Source of the DNA: Nitrospira sp.
GTDB lineage: Bacteria > Nitrospirota > Nitrospiria > Nitrospirales > Nitrospiraceae
NCBI GenBank assembly: GCA_024998685.1
Contig: JACOEH010000015.1
Location: forward strand, 34,718-98,717
Reading direction: 5' to 3'
DNA: 64,000 nucleotides
Shown: positions 36,449 through 46,033 of the stretch, in pieces
How positions within the stretch are numbered: the first letter of the stretch is position 1
Layout: every line of letters starts with the position of its first letter
Position numbers and translations under genes: made by a program
Notes under the pieces: generated by a model
The model's input: only the letters and a program-made list of their open reading frames with translations
Told to the model about the DNA's origin: nothing
Database searches by the model: none

Positions 36449-37585
36449 CTACACTGGCGATGGAAGAAATGCGCGATTAGGCATGGCCATCGGAAGAGAC
36501 TCGTGAAACCGATACCATTGCTCAAACACTTGCTTTTCAATCGGTCCTATTCGTACCTGTCCGATACGTTCTGGCCACACCCCAATGACTTGTCCTCCCG
36601 ATACTTTTTTGTCATGAAGCATGGCTTTCCATATCTTTTGCGGCGTCCACCGCGGCATACGGTCACTGAGCCCCGCTTCCTTCACGGTCTGCCGAATCTC
36701 TTCGACCACGGCGCGAGAGCAAATCCCCTGAAAACAGGCGAGTTCAGCTTCCTGCACTAATCCAATCCCCACCGCTTCTCCATGGACAAACGACTTGTAC
36801 CCTCCCAACGATTCAAGGGCATGTCCGATGGTATGACCGTAGTTGAGGATTCGTCTGCGATCGGATTCTCGCTCGTCCGCGGCAACCACCCCGGCCTTTA
36901 TCTCACATGATCGCTTCACCACTGTCGCGACGATACGGGGCACGTGCCCCCGCAACTCAGACATATGCCGCTGCAGATAGGCAAAAAAAGACTCGTCCGC
37001 AATGATTCCGTACTTAATGACCTCGGCAAGCCCAGCCACTAATTCCCGAGTGGGCAAGGTATGAAGAGTCAATGGATCTACCCATACGGCACGTGGTTGA
37101 TAAAACGATCCGATCAGATTCTTACCCAGTCGATGATCGACACCCGTCTTTCCTCCGATGCTGGAATCGACCTGCGCAACAAGAGTCGTCGGCACCTGAA
37201 TATAAGAAATCCCACGTTGATAGATCGAGGCAGCAAACCCGGCCATGTCGCCCACGACGCCACCGCCGAGCGCCAACAGCATAGACGACCGTTCAAATCG
37301 ATGACGCGCCAATACGTCCAGGATATGCTCCACCGTCTTCAGCGTTTTCGATTGCTCTCCGGGAGCTAGAATGATCGGAAGGGGGTCGATTCCATATTTC
37401 TTAATCGCCTCGAGACTACTCTTCAGGTAGTGCCGCGCGACATGTCGATCCGTCACAACTCCGACCTTCCTCTGTACTCCACATCTCTTCAATTCCCTTC
37501 CAAGCCTCTCTAAAAGTCCAGCTCGGATAATGATCTCATAGCTCCTTTCAATTAGAGAAACCTTAACGGTTGAGGTGGGTGTCAT
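36449..37585 (-). CDS. aroB: 3-dehydroquinate synthase
   Basis: A 378-residue enzyme of the shikimate pathway that converts DAHP to 3-dehydroquinate with NAD+ and a divalent metal. The NAD loop is GGGVVGDMAGFAAS, and PTTLVAQVDSSIGGKTGVDH lies in the active site. The metal ligands are in LAEVIKYG, GHTIGHALES and HGEAVGIG. In many proteobacteria aroB follows pilQ and aroK; here it follows pilQ after a terminator and aroK is absent. Confidence 0.96.
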   Translation of the reverse strand: MTPTSTVKVSLIERSYEIIIRAGLLERLGRELKRCGVQRKVGVVTDRHVARHYLKSSLEAIKKYGIDPLPIILAPGEQSKTLKTVEHILDVLARHRFERSSMLLALGGGVVGDMAGFAASIYQRGISYIQVPTTLVAQVDSSIGGKTGVDHRLGKNLIGSFYQPRAVWVDPLTLHTLPTRELVAGLAEVIKYGIIADESFFAYLQRHMSELRGHVPRIVATVVKRSCEIKAGVVAADERESDRRRILNYGHTIGHALESLGGYKSFVHGEAVGIGLVQEAELACFQGICSRAVVEEIRQTVKEAGLSDRMPRWTPQKIWKAMLHDKKVSGGQVIGVWPERIGQVRIGPIEKQVFEQWYRFHESLPMAMPNRAFLPSPV

Positions 37586-37756
37586 TTCGCAATCCAGTCG
37601 CTGACGGAGCCTGAGAATTTCATGTCAATTCCGGAACCACATATGAATCCCCACTGGGGGGAAGCATCGTAACACAGCCCCAACGAACTAAAAAGACGAT
37701 CATGTTCCTGACCGGAGTCCAAACTCTGGGCGGTATTGCCGGGATCGCCGAGACAC

Positions 37757-37801
37757 AAAAGCAAGAGCCTGGTGATGTGAAGCGCGTCACCAGGCTCTTG
37801 C
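37757..37801 (-). terminator. Terminator of the pilus alignment operon
   Basis: GCAAGAGCCTGGTGA and its exact complement form a 15-bp stem with an 11-base loop. On the minus strand it is followed by TTTTG. It lies 24 bases after the pilQ stop. Confidence 0.88.
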
Positions 37802-37824
37802 TGATCACAAGGATGGAACAGGCT

Positions 37825-39795
37825 CTAAGTCTTGATAATGCTTGGGGTGAGAAAAATGAGCAATTCTTGTTTTGAAACCGATTCGGATTTGTTCTTGAAC
37901 AACCAACCTAACACCGGCATACGAGAAAGATAGGGAACGCCTTGCACGTTGTTGGTTTGCGTGTCGACGAAGACCCCTCCGATCACCATGGTTTCGCCAT
38001 CTCTGACCATCACCTGTGTAGTGGCCTCCCGTCGGTCGATACTCGGACCGGCCGGATTGCTCCGTGCGCCGACCGCATTCCTTGTCGCCCGCACCCGCAT
38101 CATAATTCGCTTTGCTTCCTCTCTCGGATCGCGCGAAGTGATTTGTGGCGTGACGTTCAACTCCAAGTTCGCATCGACAAACGTCGTTTGCGTGCCCTGC
38201 AAGGATGTCGTCTGGAAGGGAATCGATTCCCCTTGGGAAATCTTCGCTTCCCGCTTGTCTAATGTCGTGATTTTCGGAGCTGCAATCACCTTGCTCAACC
38301 CCAGCAATTCTCCGGCTGATAGCCGCATATCTAAAGCGAAATCACCACCAAGCTTGCCGAAAGTCCAGCCGATCGACGGGACGGCCGGCAACCCACCGAC
38401 CTGAGCCGGCAAGTTCACCAGAAAACTTCTGTCGATAGTATTATTCCCTGTTCCAGCTATCTGCGCGAAAGGACCCGTAAGATTCGATAGAGCAAAGAAA
38501 TCGGTGGGTGTGCGATTACCTGCTTGGAAGCCCCACTGTATCCCTAACCCTCTCGCATAGACGGTATCGGCTTGGACGATGCGCGCTTCGATCTGCACTT
38601 GTGGAACTTCCAGGTCGAGTCCCTCGACAAGCTGTTTAATGACGGCCAGCTTGGATTCCACGTCGCGCACAACCAGTGCGTTACTTCCTGCATTAAATTG
38701 CATGAGGCCGCGGGGACTTAAATTCTGTCGTAGTGATTGCATGAGTTCCTGAGCTTGGAGATTCCTGATATAAAAGACTCGGTCAACGACTTCTTCTGCC
38801 TTGATCTTGGCATCCTTGGCCCGTGCTTCTTCATCCTGCTGTTTGGCAATATTCGACAAAGAATCCACCCATACGATGCTCCCTTGGCGAATCATGCCAA
38901 GGCCGTTCATCTTCAAAAGCATATCCAACGCCTGATCCCACGGCACACTCACCAACTTCATAGTGACCTTCGACTTGACGCCTTCTCCGACGACGATGTT
39001 GAAGCCGCTGACTTCGGCGATCAATCGAAGAATATTGGTAATGTCTGCTTGCTGAAAATCGAGCGAGATGCGTCGCCCTACAAATCGAGATTGCCCAACC
39101 ACAAGATCATCGGAGCGATCGTCCTTTTCAACCGAAGCACTTTCTCCAGCCATCTGAACGCGCTGCACTTTAAACTGAGACCGCCCGGGAGTGGCCATTC
39201 GTGTCGCCCTTCCGGCCACATGATCTCCAGGCTCGAACAACACCTTGCGTGCCCGGGGAGTGAATACAGCGCGCTCTCTTTCCCCATCAAACTGCGCCGG
39301 GACCACAGAGGGTACTTGGTGCCCGTTCGGTTTCAGTGTGATCAATACCTTATTGTCTTCGCGAGCAAGAGAGAAAATCGGCCGTTCCGACACATCGAAC
39401 ACGAGTCTGACCTTATCCGCATGGTGTCCCACTCTGACTTTCTTGAGCAGGTAGTGGTCGGCACGTACCACCGATCGTCTAAGAGTGGACGACACGGCAG
39501 GAATATCGACGATTAAACGAGACTCATCTAAAAAATTGGCCTCTGGAAATAGCTGACCATCCCCGGCCACCACTACGGTCACCAGATCCGTTTCTGGGCG
39601 GATCTCAATAGCGGTCACGACCTGTGCCAGCAATCGCGTGGCGGCGACATCACTCCGCTTTGTCATGCCGATCTCTTTTGCAAACGCGGGTGTCTGGGCA
39701 ATTATGGTCAGCGCGGTAAGCGATAGCGCCAAGGCTTCGATATAACATCCAACAGTTCGGAAATTATCTGCACGTAAAAAAAATAGTGGTTTCAT
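37825..39795 (-). CDS. pilQ: Type IV pilus secretin PilQ
   Basis: A 656-residue secretin. A hydrophobic N-terminal segment is followed by an AMIN domain (residues about 60-145, the peptidoglycan-binding type), an STN/N0 domain (RRISLDFQQADITNILRLIA) and N1 (VFYIRNLQAQELMQSLRQNL). The secretin core ends in LLIFLTPSIIKT and holds the VPYLSRMPVLGWLF motif. The multimer forms the outer membrane pore through which the pilus passes. The start overlaps the pilP stop (ATGA). It is the last gene of the operon. Confidence 0.95.
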   Translation of the reverse strand: MKPLFFLRADNFRTVGCYIEALALSLTALTIIAQTPAFAKEIGMTKRSDVAATRLLAQVVTAIEIRPETDLVTVVVAGDGQLFPEANFLDESRLIVDIPAVSSTLRRSVVRADHYLLKKVRVGHHADKVRLVFDVSERPIFSLAREDNKVLITLKPNGHQVPSVVPAQFDGERERAVFTPRARKVLFEPGDHVAGRATRMATPGRSQFKVQRVQMAGESASVEKDDRSDDLVVGQSRFVGRRISLDFQQADITNILRLIAEVSGFNIVVGEGVKSKVTMKLVSVPWDQALDMLLKMNGLGMIRQGSIVWVDSLSNIAKQQDEEARAKDAKIKAEEVVDRVFYIRNLQAQELMQSLRQNLSPRGLMQFNAGSNALVVRDVESKLAVIKQLVEGLDLEVPQVQIEARIVQADTVYARGLGIQWGFQAGNRTPTDFFALSNLTGPFAQIAGTGNNTIDRSFLVNLPAQVGGLPAVPSIGWTFGKLGGDFALDMRLSAGELLGLSKVIAAPKITTLDKREAKISQGESIPFQTTSLQGTQTTFVDANLELNVTPQITSRDPREEAKRIMMRVRATRNAVGARSNPAGPSIDRREATTQVMVRDGETMVIGGVFVDTQTNNVQGVPYLSRMPVLGWLFKNKSESVSKQELLIFLTPSIIKT

Positions 39796-40409
39796 TCTGA
39801 GCCCTCTTTGGGGTGTAGGAGCTTGACATGTTCTCGCTCCTGCTTCTTGCCGTACACATCAGTGAACCGTTCCTGGACGATGATGCCGCGCTCGGTAATT
39901 GCGCTGACCACTCCGTTGTTTTGCCCAATCCTCGTTCCCCGTCGAACCGTGTACCCATGTCCTTCTGGTGTTTGCACCATAGCGGTATAGCCGTATGCCC
40001 CCCAGACAATGGCAATAAGGTTGAGTTCTGTCAGAGTCACGCGTTGCAATGGTGGAAGGGTTGTATCCGTCTTTCCTGGCTGAAGCTCCTGAACGATAGG
40101 AGCAAACGGATCTCGACGGCCGGAAGGATCATACCCACCTCCGACCACCCCGTCTGGTACGGAAAGCAGGGAAGGCACCGGAGTATTCGAAATCGTTGAT
40201 GGCGCTTCAATAACTTGCGGAGCCGTCCTTGGGATTTCCGACACAGAAGACAGCTTGAGGGCATCTTGTCGCATCGGAGTCATCATGCCAGGGAAAGACT
40301 CGGCCAGTGCATCGATGCTCCCCGAAAGAAGGATCCACGCGCACACCACGCTGACACAGATTGTCAGTGAATATCCTCTAGGCCTCTTTCTTGTATTCAA
40401 GACGTGCAT
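39792..40409 (-). CDS. pilP: Type IV pilus assembly protein PilP
   Basis: A 205-residue protein with a hydrophobic N-terminal segment (SLTICVSVVCAWILL), a disordered linker and the PilP beta domain (GRRDPFAPIVQELQPG ... LNLIAIVWGAYGYTAMVQTP, GYTVRRGTRIGQNNGVVSAI). PilP connects the PilN-PilO inner membrane complex to the PilQ secretin. No classic lipobox Cys follows the signal, so lipidation is not supported. It is placed 15 bases after pilO. Confidence 0.92.
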   Translation of the reverse strand: MHVLNTRKRPRGYSLTICVSVVCAWILLSGSIDALAESFPGMMTPMRQDALKLSSVSEIPRTAPQVIEAPSTISNTPVPSLLSVPDGVVGGGYDPSGRRDPFAPIVQELQPGKTDTTLPPLQRVTLTELNLIAIVWGAYGYTAMVQTPEGHGYTVRRGTRIGQNNGVVSAITERGIIVQERFTDVYGKKQEREHVKLLHPKEGSE

Positions 40410-40424
40410 GGTACCATGACTTCC

Positions 40425-41072
40425 CTATTTGCCAACTTGAGCTACTTTAGGAGCATTAGCCGAAGGAGATGTCCCCAAAACCGGTTTTTCCTGAGGAGCG
40501 GCATATGCCACCAAGTCAAACGTTGTTTGCGATACGATTCGCCCTTGTTCAACCTTCGGAGATCCCATCTTAAGGCCAGACACCGTAATAATCCGAGGGA
40601 GTCGATTGATCCGATCAAAAAACAGCGCGGCCGTGTGATAGACCCCGGCTACTTCCACACTGACCGGCATCTTGACGAAGAGCTTCGACGCATCTTCCGT
40701 CTGGGCACCCGGCTTCCACAGCTTGATATCGAGCCCCAATCGCACCCCAAGGTCAGATACCTGCTTCAGGAGCATGATCGCTTCTTCTTCAGGAGGGAGA
40801 CGTTCTTTCTTTTTAGCCAATTCAATTTCGAGCTGCTTATTCGCGGCGGCTAATTCATCGAGATGTTTCACTTTGATCGTGAGTGTTTGAATTTCACTCT
40901 CCAGCTTGCCGTTTTCCGCCTCAAGCGCTGTGATGGTTGCCGACTTTGGTTCTGCAATGTAGAAATAGAAACCGGCAATCATGCCGCCGACGAGCAAAAA
41001 CAGAAGCGCGGCCTTTTGCGAGGCTGGCACATTACGGAGCACATCAAGGTTGAGCCGCGGCAATGCCATCAT
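40425..41072 (-). CDS. pilO: Type IV pilus alignment protein PilO
   Basis: A 215-residue bitopic protein. A short cytoplasmic tail and one transmembrane helix (KAALLFLLVGGMIAGFYFYI) precede a periplasmic coiled coil (about 45-95) and a ferredoxin-like domain. PilO pairs with PilN and links the motor to the secretin. The start is one of two adjacent ATG codons; its first base overlaps the pilN stop. Confidence 0.94.
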   Translation of the reverse strand: MMALPRLNLDVLRNVPASQKAALLFLLVGGMIAGFYFYIAEPKSATITALEAENGKLESEIQTLTIKVKHLDELAAANKQLEIELAKKKERLPPEEEAIMLLKQVSDLGVRLGLDIKLWKPGAQTEDASKLFVKMPVSVEVAGVYHTAALFFDRINRLPRIITVSGLKMGSPKVEQGRIVSQTTFDLVAYAAPQEKPVLGTSPSANAPKVAQVGK

Positions 41073-41626
41073 TAGCCCTTCAGACGAAATGCCAAACGAA
41101 ACTGGTACAAATTAATCTTGTTTTCTATTGCCGCTTTACTCTCCTGCAGATTGATGCCGGTGAAATAATCCGTACGTCGGAGGTTATTCACGAATTCCAC
41201 CACGTCGTCGTTTGTTAAGGCTTTCCCTTCCAACTCAACCGTATCGGATGCCACACCCAGCTTTGTAAGCCATACTTTAAGCGGCTCTAAACTCTGACTA
41301 ACATGATCGAGAACCTTCACCGGGCCCATTCTGGATTGCTCGAGCTGGTCTATAATCCGGTTCTTGTCCTCAAGAAGCTTTTTTCGTTTTTCAAAATCCT
41401 GTACTTGCTTGACCTGTTCTTTCAGCTGCGCAACCTGCTTTTCTTTATCTCGCTTTTCCTCCTGCCGAGCGTCAAGCTCGCTGTCCAATAAAGCCGAATA
41501 CCACCAGCACCCCGCCAGCGTAACCAGGATCATGCCGATGCCGAGCAGCACCTGTGCACGCACGTCATACTGAGGCTTGGCCGTTCTTCCTTTGGGCCCA
41601 CCGGGCAGGAGGTTAATCCGAATCAT
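41072..41626 (-). CDS. pilN: Type IV pilus alignment protein PilN
   Basis: A 184-residue bitopic protein. The N-terminus MIRINLLPG is the conserved cytoplasmic motif that docks into PilM. A transmembrane helix (QVLLGIGMILVTLAGCWWY), a long charged coiled coil (EEKRDKEKQVAQLKEQVKQV) and a ferredoxin-like domain follow. The start at 41626 is fixed by the conserved motif and by an ATGA overlap with the pilM stop. Confidence 0.94.
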   Translation of the reverse strand: MIRINLLPGGPKGRTAKPQYDVRAQVLLGIGMILVTLAGCWWYSALLDSELDARQEEKRDKEKQVAQLKEQVKQVQDFEKRKKLLEDKNRIIDQLEQSRMGPVKVLDHVSQSLEPLKVWLTKLGVASDTVELEGKALTNDDVVEFVNNLRRTDYFTGINLQESKAAIENKINLYQFRLAFRLKG

Positions 41627-42729
41627 CTGTCCCCCACCGCTCTCAACGCCAATCCGACACCGACGGCTGCCGAAGGAGCCCAATCCGCCAGTACGTCAGG
41701 CTCGATGTCACAGCCTGTAATGTCAATCTCGGCGAAGGGGTCAGCCATTTCTACAGGAAGCTGCATCCTATCGGCGAGCTGTTGAATCAATCCTTTTGCT
41801 CTCGCGACGCCACCACAGACGAGAACTCGACTGAGCTCAGCATTGGTCGTCGAGGTCTTGAAATAATCCACCGTCCGAGCGATCTCGGACGCGACTTCCG
41901 CATTCACACTGTCCATAACACCGTTGAGCGACATCCCGTCTGAATCGACTCCTCGGTCTTTTTTCTTACTTTCTTCAGCTTCTTCAAAGGAGAGCCCTAT
42001 CTCGCGTTGCATAGCTTCGGTGTACCTATTCCCTCCCAACGGGATATCACGCGTAAACAACGATGACCCGGCACGGATGATATTCACGTTCATTACGCTC
42101 GCACCGAGATTCACCAGCGCCGTCGTCTCCTCCTGCGCCATCGGATAATTAATCGCGTGCATATTCTCCACTGCAAACGCATCGACATCCATGACCATGG
42201 GAATGAGTCCGGCAGCCTTGACAAGTTCGGTCAGTTCATTGATCTTGTCTTTCTTAGCGGCAACAAGAATCACCGGCATATCTCCCTGCTGATCTTCTGA
42301 CGCATCCGAAGGCAAGACATGAAAGTCGATGTTCACTTCGTTGATGTCGAAGGGGATGTACTGTTCCGCCGCCAACTTCACTTGTCCTTCCAACTCTTCG
42401 TCCGGCATGGGTGGTAGACTGATCTTCTTCACAATGACAGCGTGCCCGGAAATCGAGATGGCGACGTGCTTATTCTTGACATTGGCTTCCTCAAACAATT
42501 CTTGAATAGCCGAGACCACACGCCCTTCGTCCATAACCGTCCCATCTACAATCACTTCCGGCTCAAGCGGTTTCACACCGAACTTTTGGAGAAAGTACCG
42601 TCCCTTACTTTCTTTGAGCTGAGCGACTTTGATGGCACTCGATCCGATATCGAGCCCCACTAACTGCCGTCGGGGAGTCAGCATTGCAATGATATCGGTT
42701 TCCACAAGCTTTTTGAGTGAAGTCAACAT
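41623..42729 (-). CDS. pilM: Type IV pilus actin-like protein PilM
   Basis: A 368-residue actin-like ATPase. Phosphate loop 1 is VGLDIGSSAIKVAQL, phosphate loop 2 is TALVNLGASVMNVNI and the adenosine motif is RVLVCGGVARAKGL. PilM polymerises on the cytoplasmic face and binds the PilN tail. The start ATG is 16 bases after the HTH gene that heads this operon. Confidence 0.95.
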   Translation of the reverse strand: MLTSLKKLVETDIIAMLTPRRQLVGLDIGSSAIKVAQLKESKGRYFLQKFGVKPLEPEVIVDGTVMDEGRVVSAIQELFEEANVKNKHVAISISGHAVIVKKISLPPMPDEELEGQVKLAAEQYIPFDINEVNIDFHVLPSDASEDQQGDMPVILVAAKKDKINELTELVKAAGLIPMVMDVDAFAVENMHAINYPMAQEETTALVNLGASVMNVNIIRAGSSLFTRDIPLGGNRYTEAMQREIGLSFEEAEESKKKDRGVDSDGMSLNGVMDSVNAEVASEIARTVDYFKTSTTNAELSRVLVCGGVARAKGLIQQLADRMQLPVEMADPFAEIDITGCDIEPDVLADWAPSAAVGVGLALRAVGDR

Positions 42730-42744
42730 GCGTTACCAACCACC

Positions 42745-42957
42745 TTACATGACAGACTTTCGCGTACGAATAACTTTCTCAATTTCATCCACATTCTTTC
42801 TCGTATACAACCGCCAGTTTCTCCAATCTCGAGCTGGCTGTTTGATGACACCCTCCCGTTCCCACCGAAAGAGCGTCGCTTTGGAAATGTCGAACAAGTC
42901 GCATATCTGATAGGCCTTGAATCCTGCTTCGCTTGATATATATTTAGGCCTTTTCAC
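42745..42957 (-). CDS. Short MerR-type helix-turn-helix protein
   Basis: A 70-residue protein that is little more than a MerR-like winged HTH: YQICDLFDISKATLFRWERE, a wing (PARDWRNWRLYTRKN) and a short helix. It has no effector or dimerisation domain. It is the first gene behind the operon promoter and lies 16 bases from pilM, so it may tune pilus gene expression. The role is inferred from position only. Confidence 0.78.
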   Translation of the reverse strand: MKRPKYISSEAGFKAYQICDLFDISKATLFRWEREGVIKQPARDWRNWRLYTRKNVDEIEKVIRTRKSVM

Positions 42958-43002
42958 TGTAGTATTTGATTATCCTAATGCCTTTGGTTATTCACGAAAC
43001 TA

Positions 43003-43030
43003 AGTATAGTCAATATGCTCTACCTGTCAA
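43003..43030 (-). promoter_or_regulatory. Strong sigma-70 promoter of the pilus operon
   Basis: On the minus strand: TTGACA, 16-base spacer, TATACT. The expected transcript starts about 40 bases before the HTH gene. The sequence after the -35 box (GGTAGAGCAT) resembles that near the lptC promoter (GGTCGTGCAT). Confidence 0.75.
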
Positions 43031-43089
43031 GAAAGCGACTGGAGTGGAGCCGCGATAGCAAAACAACAGCTGTGATTCAGAACAACAGC

Positions 43090-43956
43090 TTACGTTTTGT
43101 CGATATCTCGGTGTTTGAGGCCGACTTCGTATCCCAATGAAGAGAGGCTTTCTCTAAGACGGCTAGCGATCGCCACGGACCGATGGCGTCCACCGGTACA
43201 TCCGATACCGATGGTCAGATAACTACGCCTCTCTCGCTGGAAGAGCGGCAAGAGAAACTTCAGCAGGTCTTCGAGGTGCTCCATAAGTGAAACGGCCTCG
43301 GGATCTGTGAGAACGAAGGTTCGGACCAACGGATCATCTCCTGAGAGGGGCTTGAGCTCAGGCACGAAAAATGGATTCTTAAGAAATCGTACGTCAAACA
43401 ATAAATCGATATCGTACGGAACCCCGAATTTGTATCCAAACGTCATGAGCGAAATCGTGAGTCGTCTATCCGTGGGACCCCGTAGGAATTGTTTTGCAAG
43501 CAACTCACCAAGCTCATGAACCGTCAGGTCGGAGGTATCGATGATTCGATCAGCTCGGCGTCGGAGCTCGGCTACCCGCTCCTTTTCGAATCGAATTCCA
43601 TTTACGATGGGGAGATGCGGCAAAAGTGGGTGAGGACGCCTAGTCTCTGAAAATCGTCTGATCAACACCTCCTCACGAGCTTCAAGAAAAAGCACCTGCA
43701 CGACATGGCCAAGAGCTTTCACCCTCTCCAAAATACCGACGAAATCCGAAAAGAACGCTCGCTCCCTAATGTCAATCCCAAGAGCAACGTTGGCAATCTC
43801 GCTATGCTGCTGGTTGCAGAGATCAACAAAGGTCGGAAGCAGAGCAAGGGGAAGATTATCAATGCAGAAATAGCCGGCATCCTCAAATGCCTTGAGTGCA
43901 TAGGTTTTACCGGAACCGGACAACCCACTGATAATGACTAGATTGAGCCGGGCCAT
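43090..43956 (-). CDS. rapZ: RNase adapter / nucleotide-binding protein RapZ
   Basis: A 288-residue P-loop protein of the RapZ/YvcJ family. Walker A is GLSGSGKTYALKAFED at the N-terminus, followed by YFCIDNLPLALLP. The C-terminal domain holds IGCTGGRHRSVAIAS, the phosphate-like pocket. In E. coli RapZ presents GlmZ RNA to RNase E; in other phyla it has roles in cell envelope sugar control. It lies after hpf with a 189-base gap where ptsN or hprK often sits; neither is seen. Confidence 0.93.
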   Translation of the reverse strand: MARLNLVIISGLSGSGKTYALKAFEDAGYFCIDNLPLALLPTFVDLCNQQHSEIANVALGIDIRERAFFSDFVGILERVKALGHVVQVLFLEAREEVLIRRFSETRRPHPLLPHLPIVNGIRFEKERVAELRRRADRIIDTSDLTVHELGELLAKQFLRGPTDRRLTISLMTFGYKFGVPYDIDLLFDVRFLKNPFFVPELKPLSGDDPLVRTFVLTDPEAVSLMEHLEDLLKFLLPLFQRERRSYLTIGIGCTGGRHRSVAIASRLRESLSSLGYEVGLKHRDIDKT

Positions 43957-44145
43957 GGGATCGCTATCGCTTCGGTGGGCATACCAGAGATACTCCTATT
44001 GGGAGTTCGCCGACAGCCTCAATCTCGATTCATCGACGTGGAACCCGCTCTATGGATGCTCCATTGCGCCGAGCCGCTCAAGCACATTGAGTGTGCCAAG
44101 CACCGAGACGGCAAGATTTCACGAGAGCCTCGAGTGGGAACGCGA

Positions 44146-44457
44146 TCACAATCTCTTCGGCTTGATCGGCTTATGATTGACAAGGCGATCTTTCCATTTC
44201 CGAAACTGCGCATCCACACGGTCGACGAGGGCATCGATCGTGGCATACATCTCTGGAGTGGATGTCTTAGCTTGCACGCGTTTGCCACTGACAGCACCAG
44301 TGACTTCGGCCTTATGCTGGAGCTTCTCGACTCCTAATACGACTTGAAGCGATCCAACCTTCAACCCGTACCGATCCAGGCGACCGAATCGGGTTTCCAC
44401 ATAGCTTCTAAGCGCCGGCGTGATGTTCATGTGGCGACCTGTGATTCTCAGCTTCAT
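44146..44457 (-). CDS. hpf: Ribosome hibernation promoting factor (short form)
   Basis: A 103-residue protein of the HPF/YfiA family: MKLRITGRHMNITPALRSYV, a strand pair (LQVVLGVEKLQHKAEVTGAV) and the helix DMYATIDALVDRVDAQFRKW-like segment (actual EMYATIDALVDRVDAQF). It is the short form without the dimerising C-terminal domain. It binds the 30S decoding region in stationary phase. The position behind rpoN is the classical arrangement. Confidence 0.93.
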   Translation of the reverse strand: MKLRITGRHMNITPALRSYVETRFGRLDRYGLKVGSLQVVLGVEKLQHKAEVTGAVSGKRVQAKTSTPEMYATIDALVDRVDAQFRKWKDRLVNHKPIKPKRL

Positions 44458-44505
44458 CCCTACCTACCTCCAATTTTGACCTTGTTGGGTGCGAAGCAGC
44501 GGTGA

Positions 44506-46014
44506 TCAAAAAAATCGTTTGCGTTGACTGGCGGATGAGATGTTCAACTCGGCTCGATATTTAGCCACAGTCCTCCTCGCGATAAGCACCCCCTGCTTAC
44601 GAAGCCGGGCGGCAATTTCTTCGTCTTTCAAGGGACGCTTTGCATCCTCCTCAGCCACCATTGTCTTGATCATATCCCTAACTGAAACGGAGGAATGCAT
44701 TCCCGATGGCTCATCCGCTCGCTGAAGCCCAGCGTTGAAGAAGAACTTGAGTTCCAACATGCCCTGCGGACAATACATATATTTATTGGCCGTCACACGA
44801 CTAATCGTCGATTCATGCATCCCAATATCCTCGGCCACTTGCTTGAGAACCAAGGGCTTGAGATATTGGACGCCATGGTCAAAAAATTGTTCTTGAAATT
44901 TGACGATGCTGGAAACCACTTTCACGATTGTCCGATTTCGTTGTTCGATGCTTCGGATAACCCACTGAGCAGCACGCAATTTTTCATCCATATACGCTTT
45001 GGTCTCCGGAGTTCCGCCCTGTCCGGAAGAAATAAGCTGTTTGTAATACGGGCTGATCCTCATGCGGGGGAGCCCATCGTCGTTTAACAGCACAACCCAC
45101 TCCCCTTCATTCTTGACCACAAACACATCAGGCACGATAACGTAGTTTTGTTCATTGGCAAACGGCCTGCCCGGTTTTGGCTCGAGTTCTCCGATGATTT
45201 TAGTGGCTTGGAAGACCTCCTCAACTGTGACGCTCAATGCCTTCGCGACCTTGGCATACTGTTTTTTTTCTAGGTCCTTCAAATGGTGCAAAACGATGCC
45301 TTCAATAACCGATCCTTTCAGCGCTCCAGGTGGCGATCCAAGTGACCCAAACGGATTCCGACCTAAATGCCCGAGTTGCAACAGAAGGCATTCGGGGAGA
45401 TCTCTTGCGCCAACCCCGGTCGGATCGAAAGTCTGAATGTCTTTGAGCACAGATTCGACTTGAGACTCCGTAAAACTGGTCCCGGCCACGACCTCAGCCA
45501 ATGGAATGCGAAGATAACCATCATCATCTAGGTTGCCGATGATCAAGCGACCAAGCTCCTTTTCTCGATCGCCTAGCCCCGACAAGGACAACTGCCAGAG
45601 AAGATGCTCCTCAAGAGATGTTGCCTTTGCCACTGTTTGCTCGTACGAAGGAAACTCATCTTGTGCTGCGGAGTGTTCAGAATCGCCGCTCCGTCGATCT
45701 CTACCGAAGTATTCTTCCCACCCGGAGGCGGAAAACTCCTCCGGCGACCCTTGTTCCTCACGCGTCTCAACTGTCGCGTCCGACCGATCCTGCCCTTCCA
45801 GTTCGGGAGGGGCATCAACCTTCTCCTCGTTGACCAAGGACTCACCTTCGTCGACATCGGACTGAATTTCATCCAGCAAAGGGTTTTCCAGAAGATGCTG
45901 CGTGAGGCTCTGCTGTAGTTCAAGTCGAGACAACTGCAGCAGCTTGATCGCTTGCTGCAGTTGAGGCGTCATGATGAGCTTTTGTGAGAGTTGTGGAACT
46001 AAACGGAGTTTCAT
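44506..46014 (-). CDS. rpoN: RNA polymerase sigma-54 factor
   Basis: A 502-residue sigma factor. Region I has LVPQLSQKLIMTPQLQQAIK, which contacts activators. Region II is acidic (about 60-140). Region III contains the core-binding and HTH parts (HESTISRVTANKY). The RpoN box ARRTVAKYRAELNI near the C-terminus reads the -24 element. The start at 46014 matches the canonical N-terminus; the upstream reading overlaps lptB's end. The NtrC-type regulator at 5.1-6.5 kb needs this factor. Confidence 0.96.
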   Translation of the reverse strand: MKLRLVPQLSQKLIMTPQLQQAIKLLQLSRLELQQSLTQHLLENPLLDEIQSDVDEGESLVNEEKVDAPPELEGQDRSDATVETREEQGSPEEFSASGWEEYFGRDRRSGDSEHSAAQDEFPSYEQTVAKATSLEEHLLWQLSLSGLGDREKELGRLIIGNLDDDGYLRIPLAEVVAGTSFTESQVESVLKDIQTFDPTGVGARDLPECLLLQLGHLGRNPFGSLGSPPGALKGSVIEGIVLHHLKDLEKKQYAKVAKALSVTVEEVFQATKIIGELEPKPGRPFANEQNYVIVPDVFVVKNEGEWVVLLNDDGLPRMRISPYYKQLISSGQGGTPETKAYMDEKLRAAQWVIRSIEQRNRTIVKVVSSIVKFQEQFFDHGVQYLKPLVLKQVAEDIGMHESTISRVTANKYMYCPQGMLELKFFFNAGLQRADEPSGMHSSVSVRDMIKTMVAEEDAKRPLKDEEIAARLRKQGVLIARRTVAKYRAELNISSASQRKRFF

Positions 46015-46033
46015 CGAGGCCTCGGGTCTTCCT

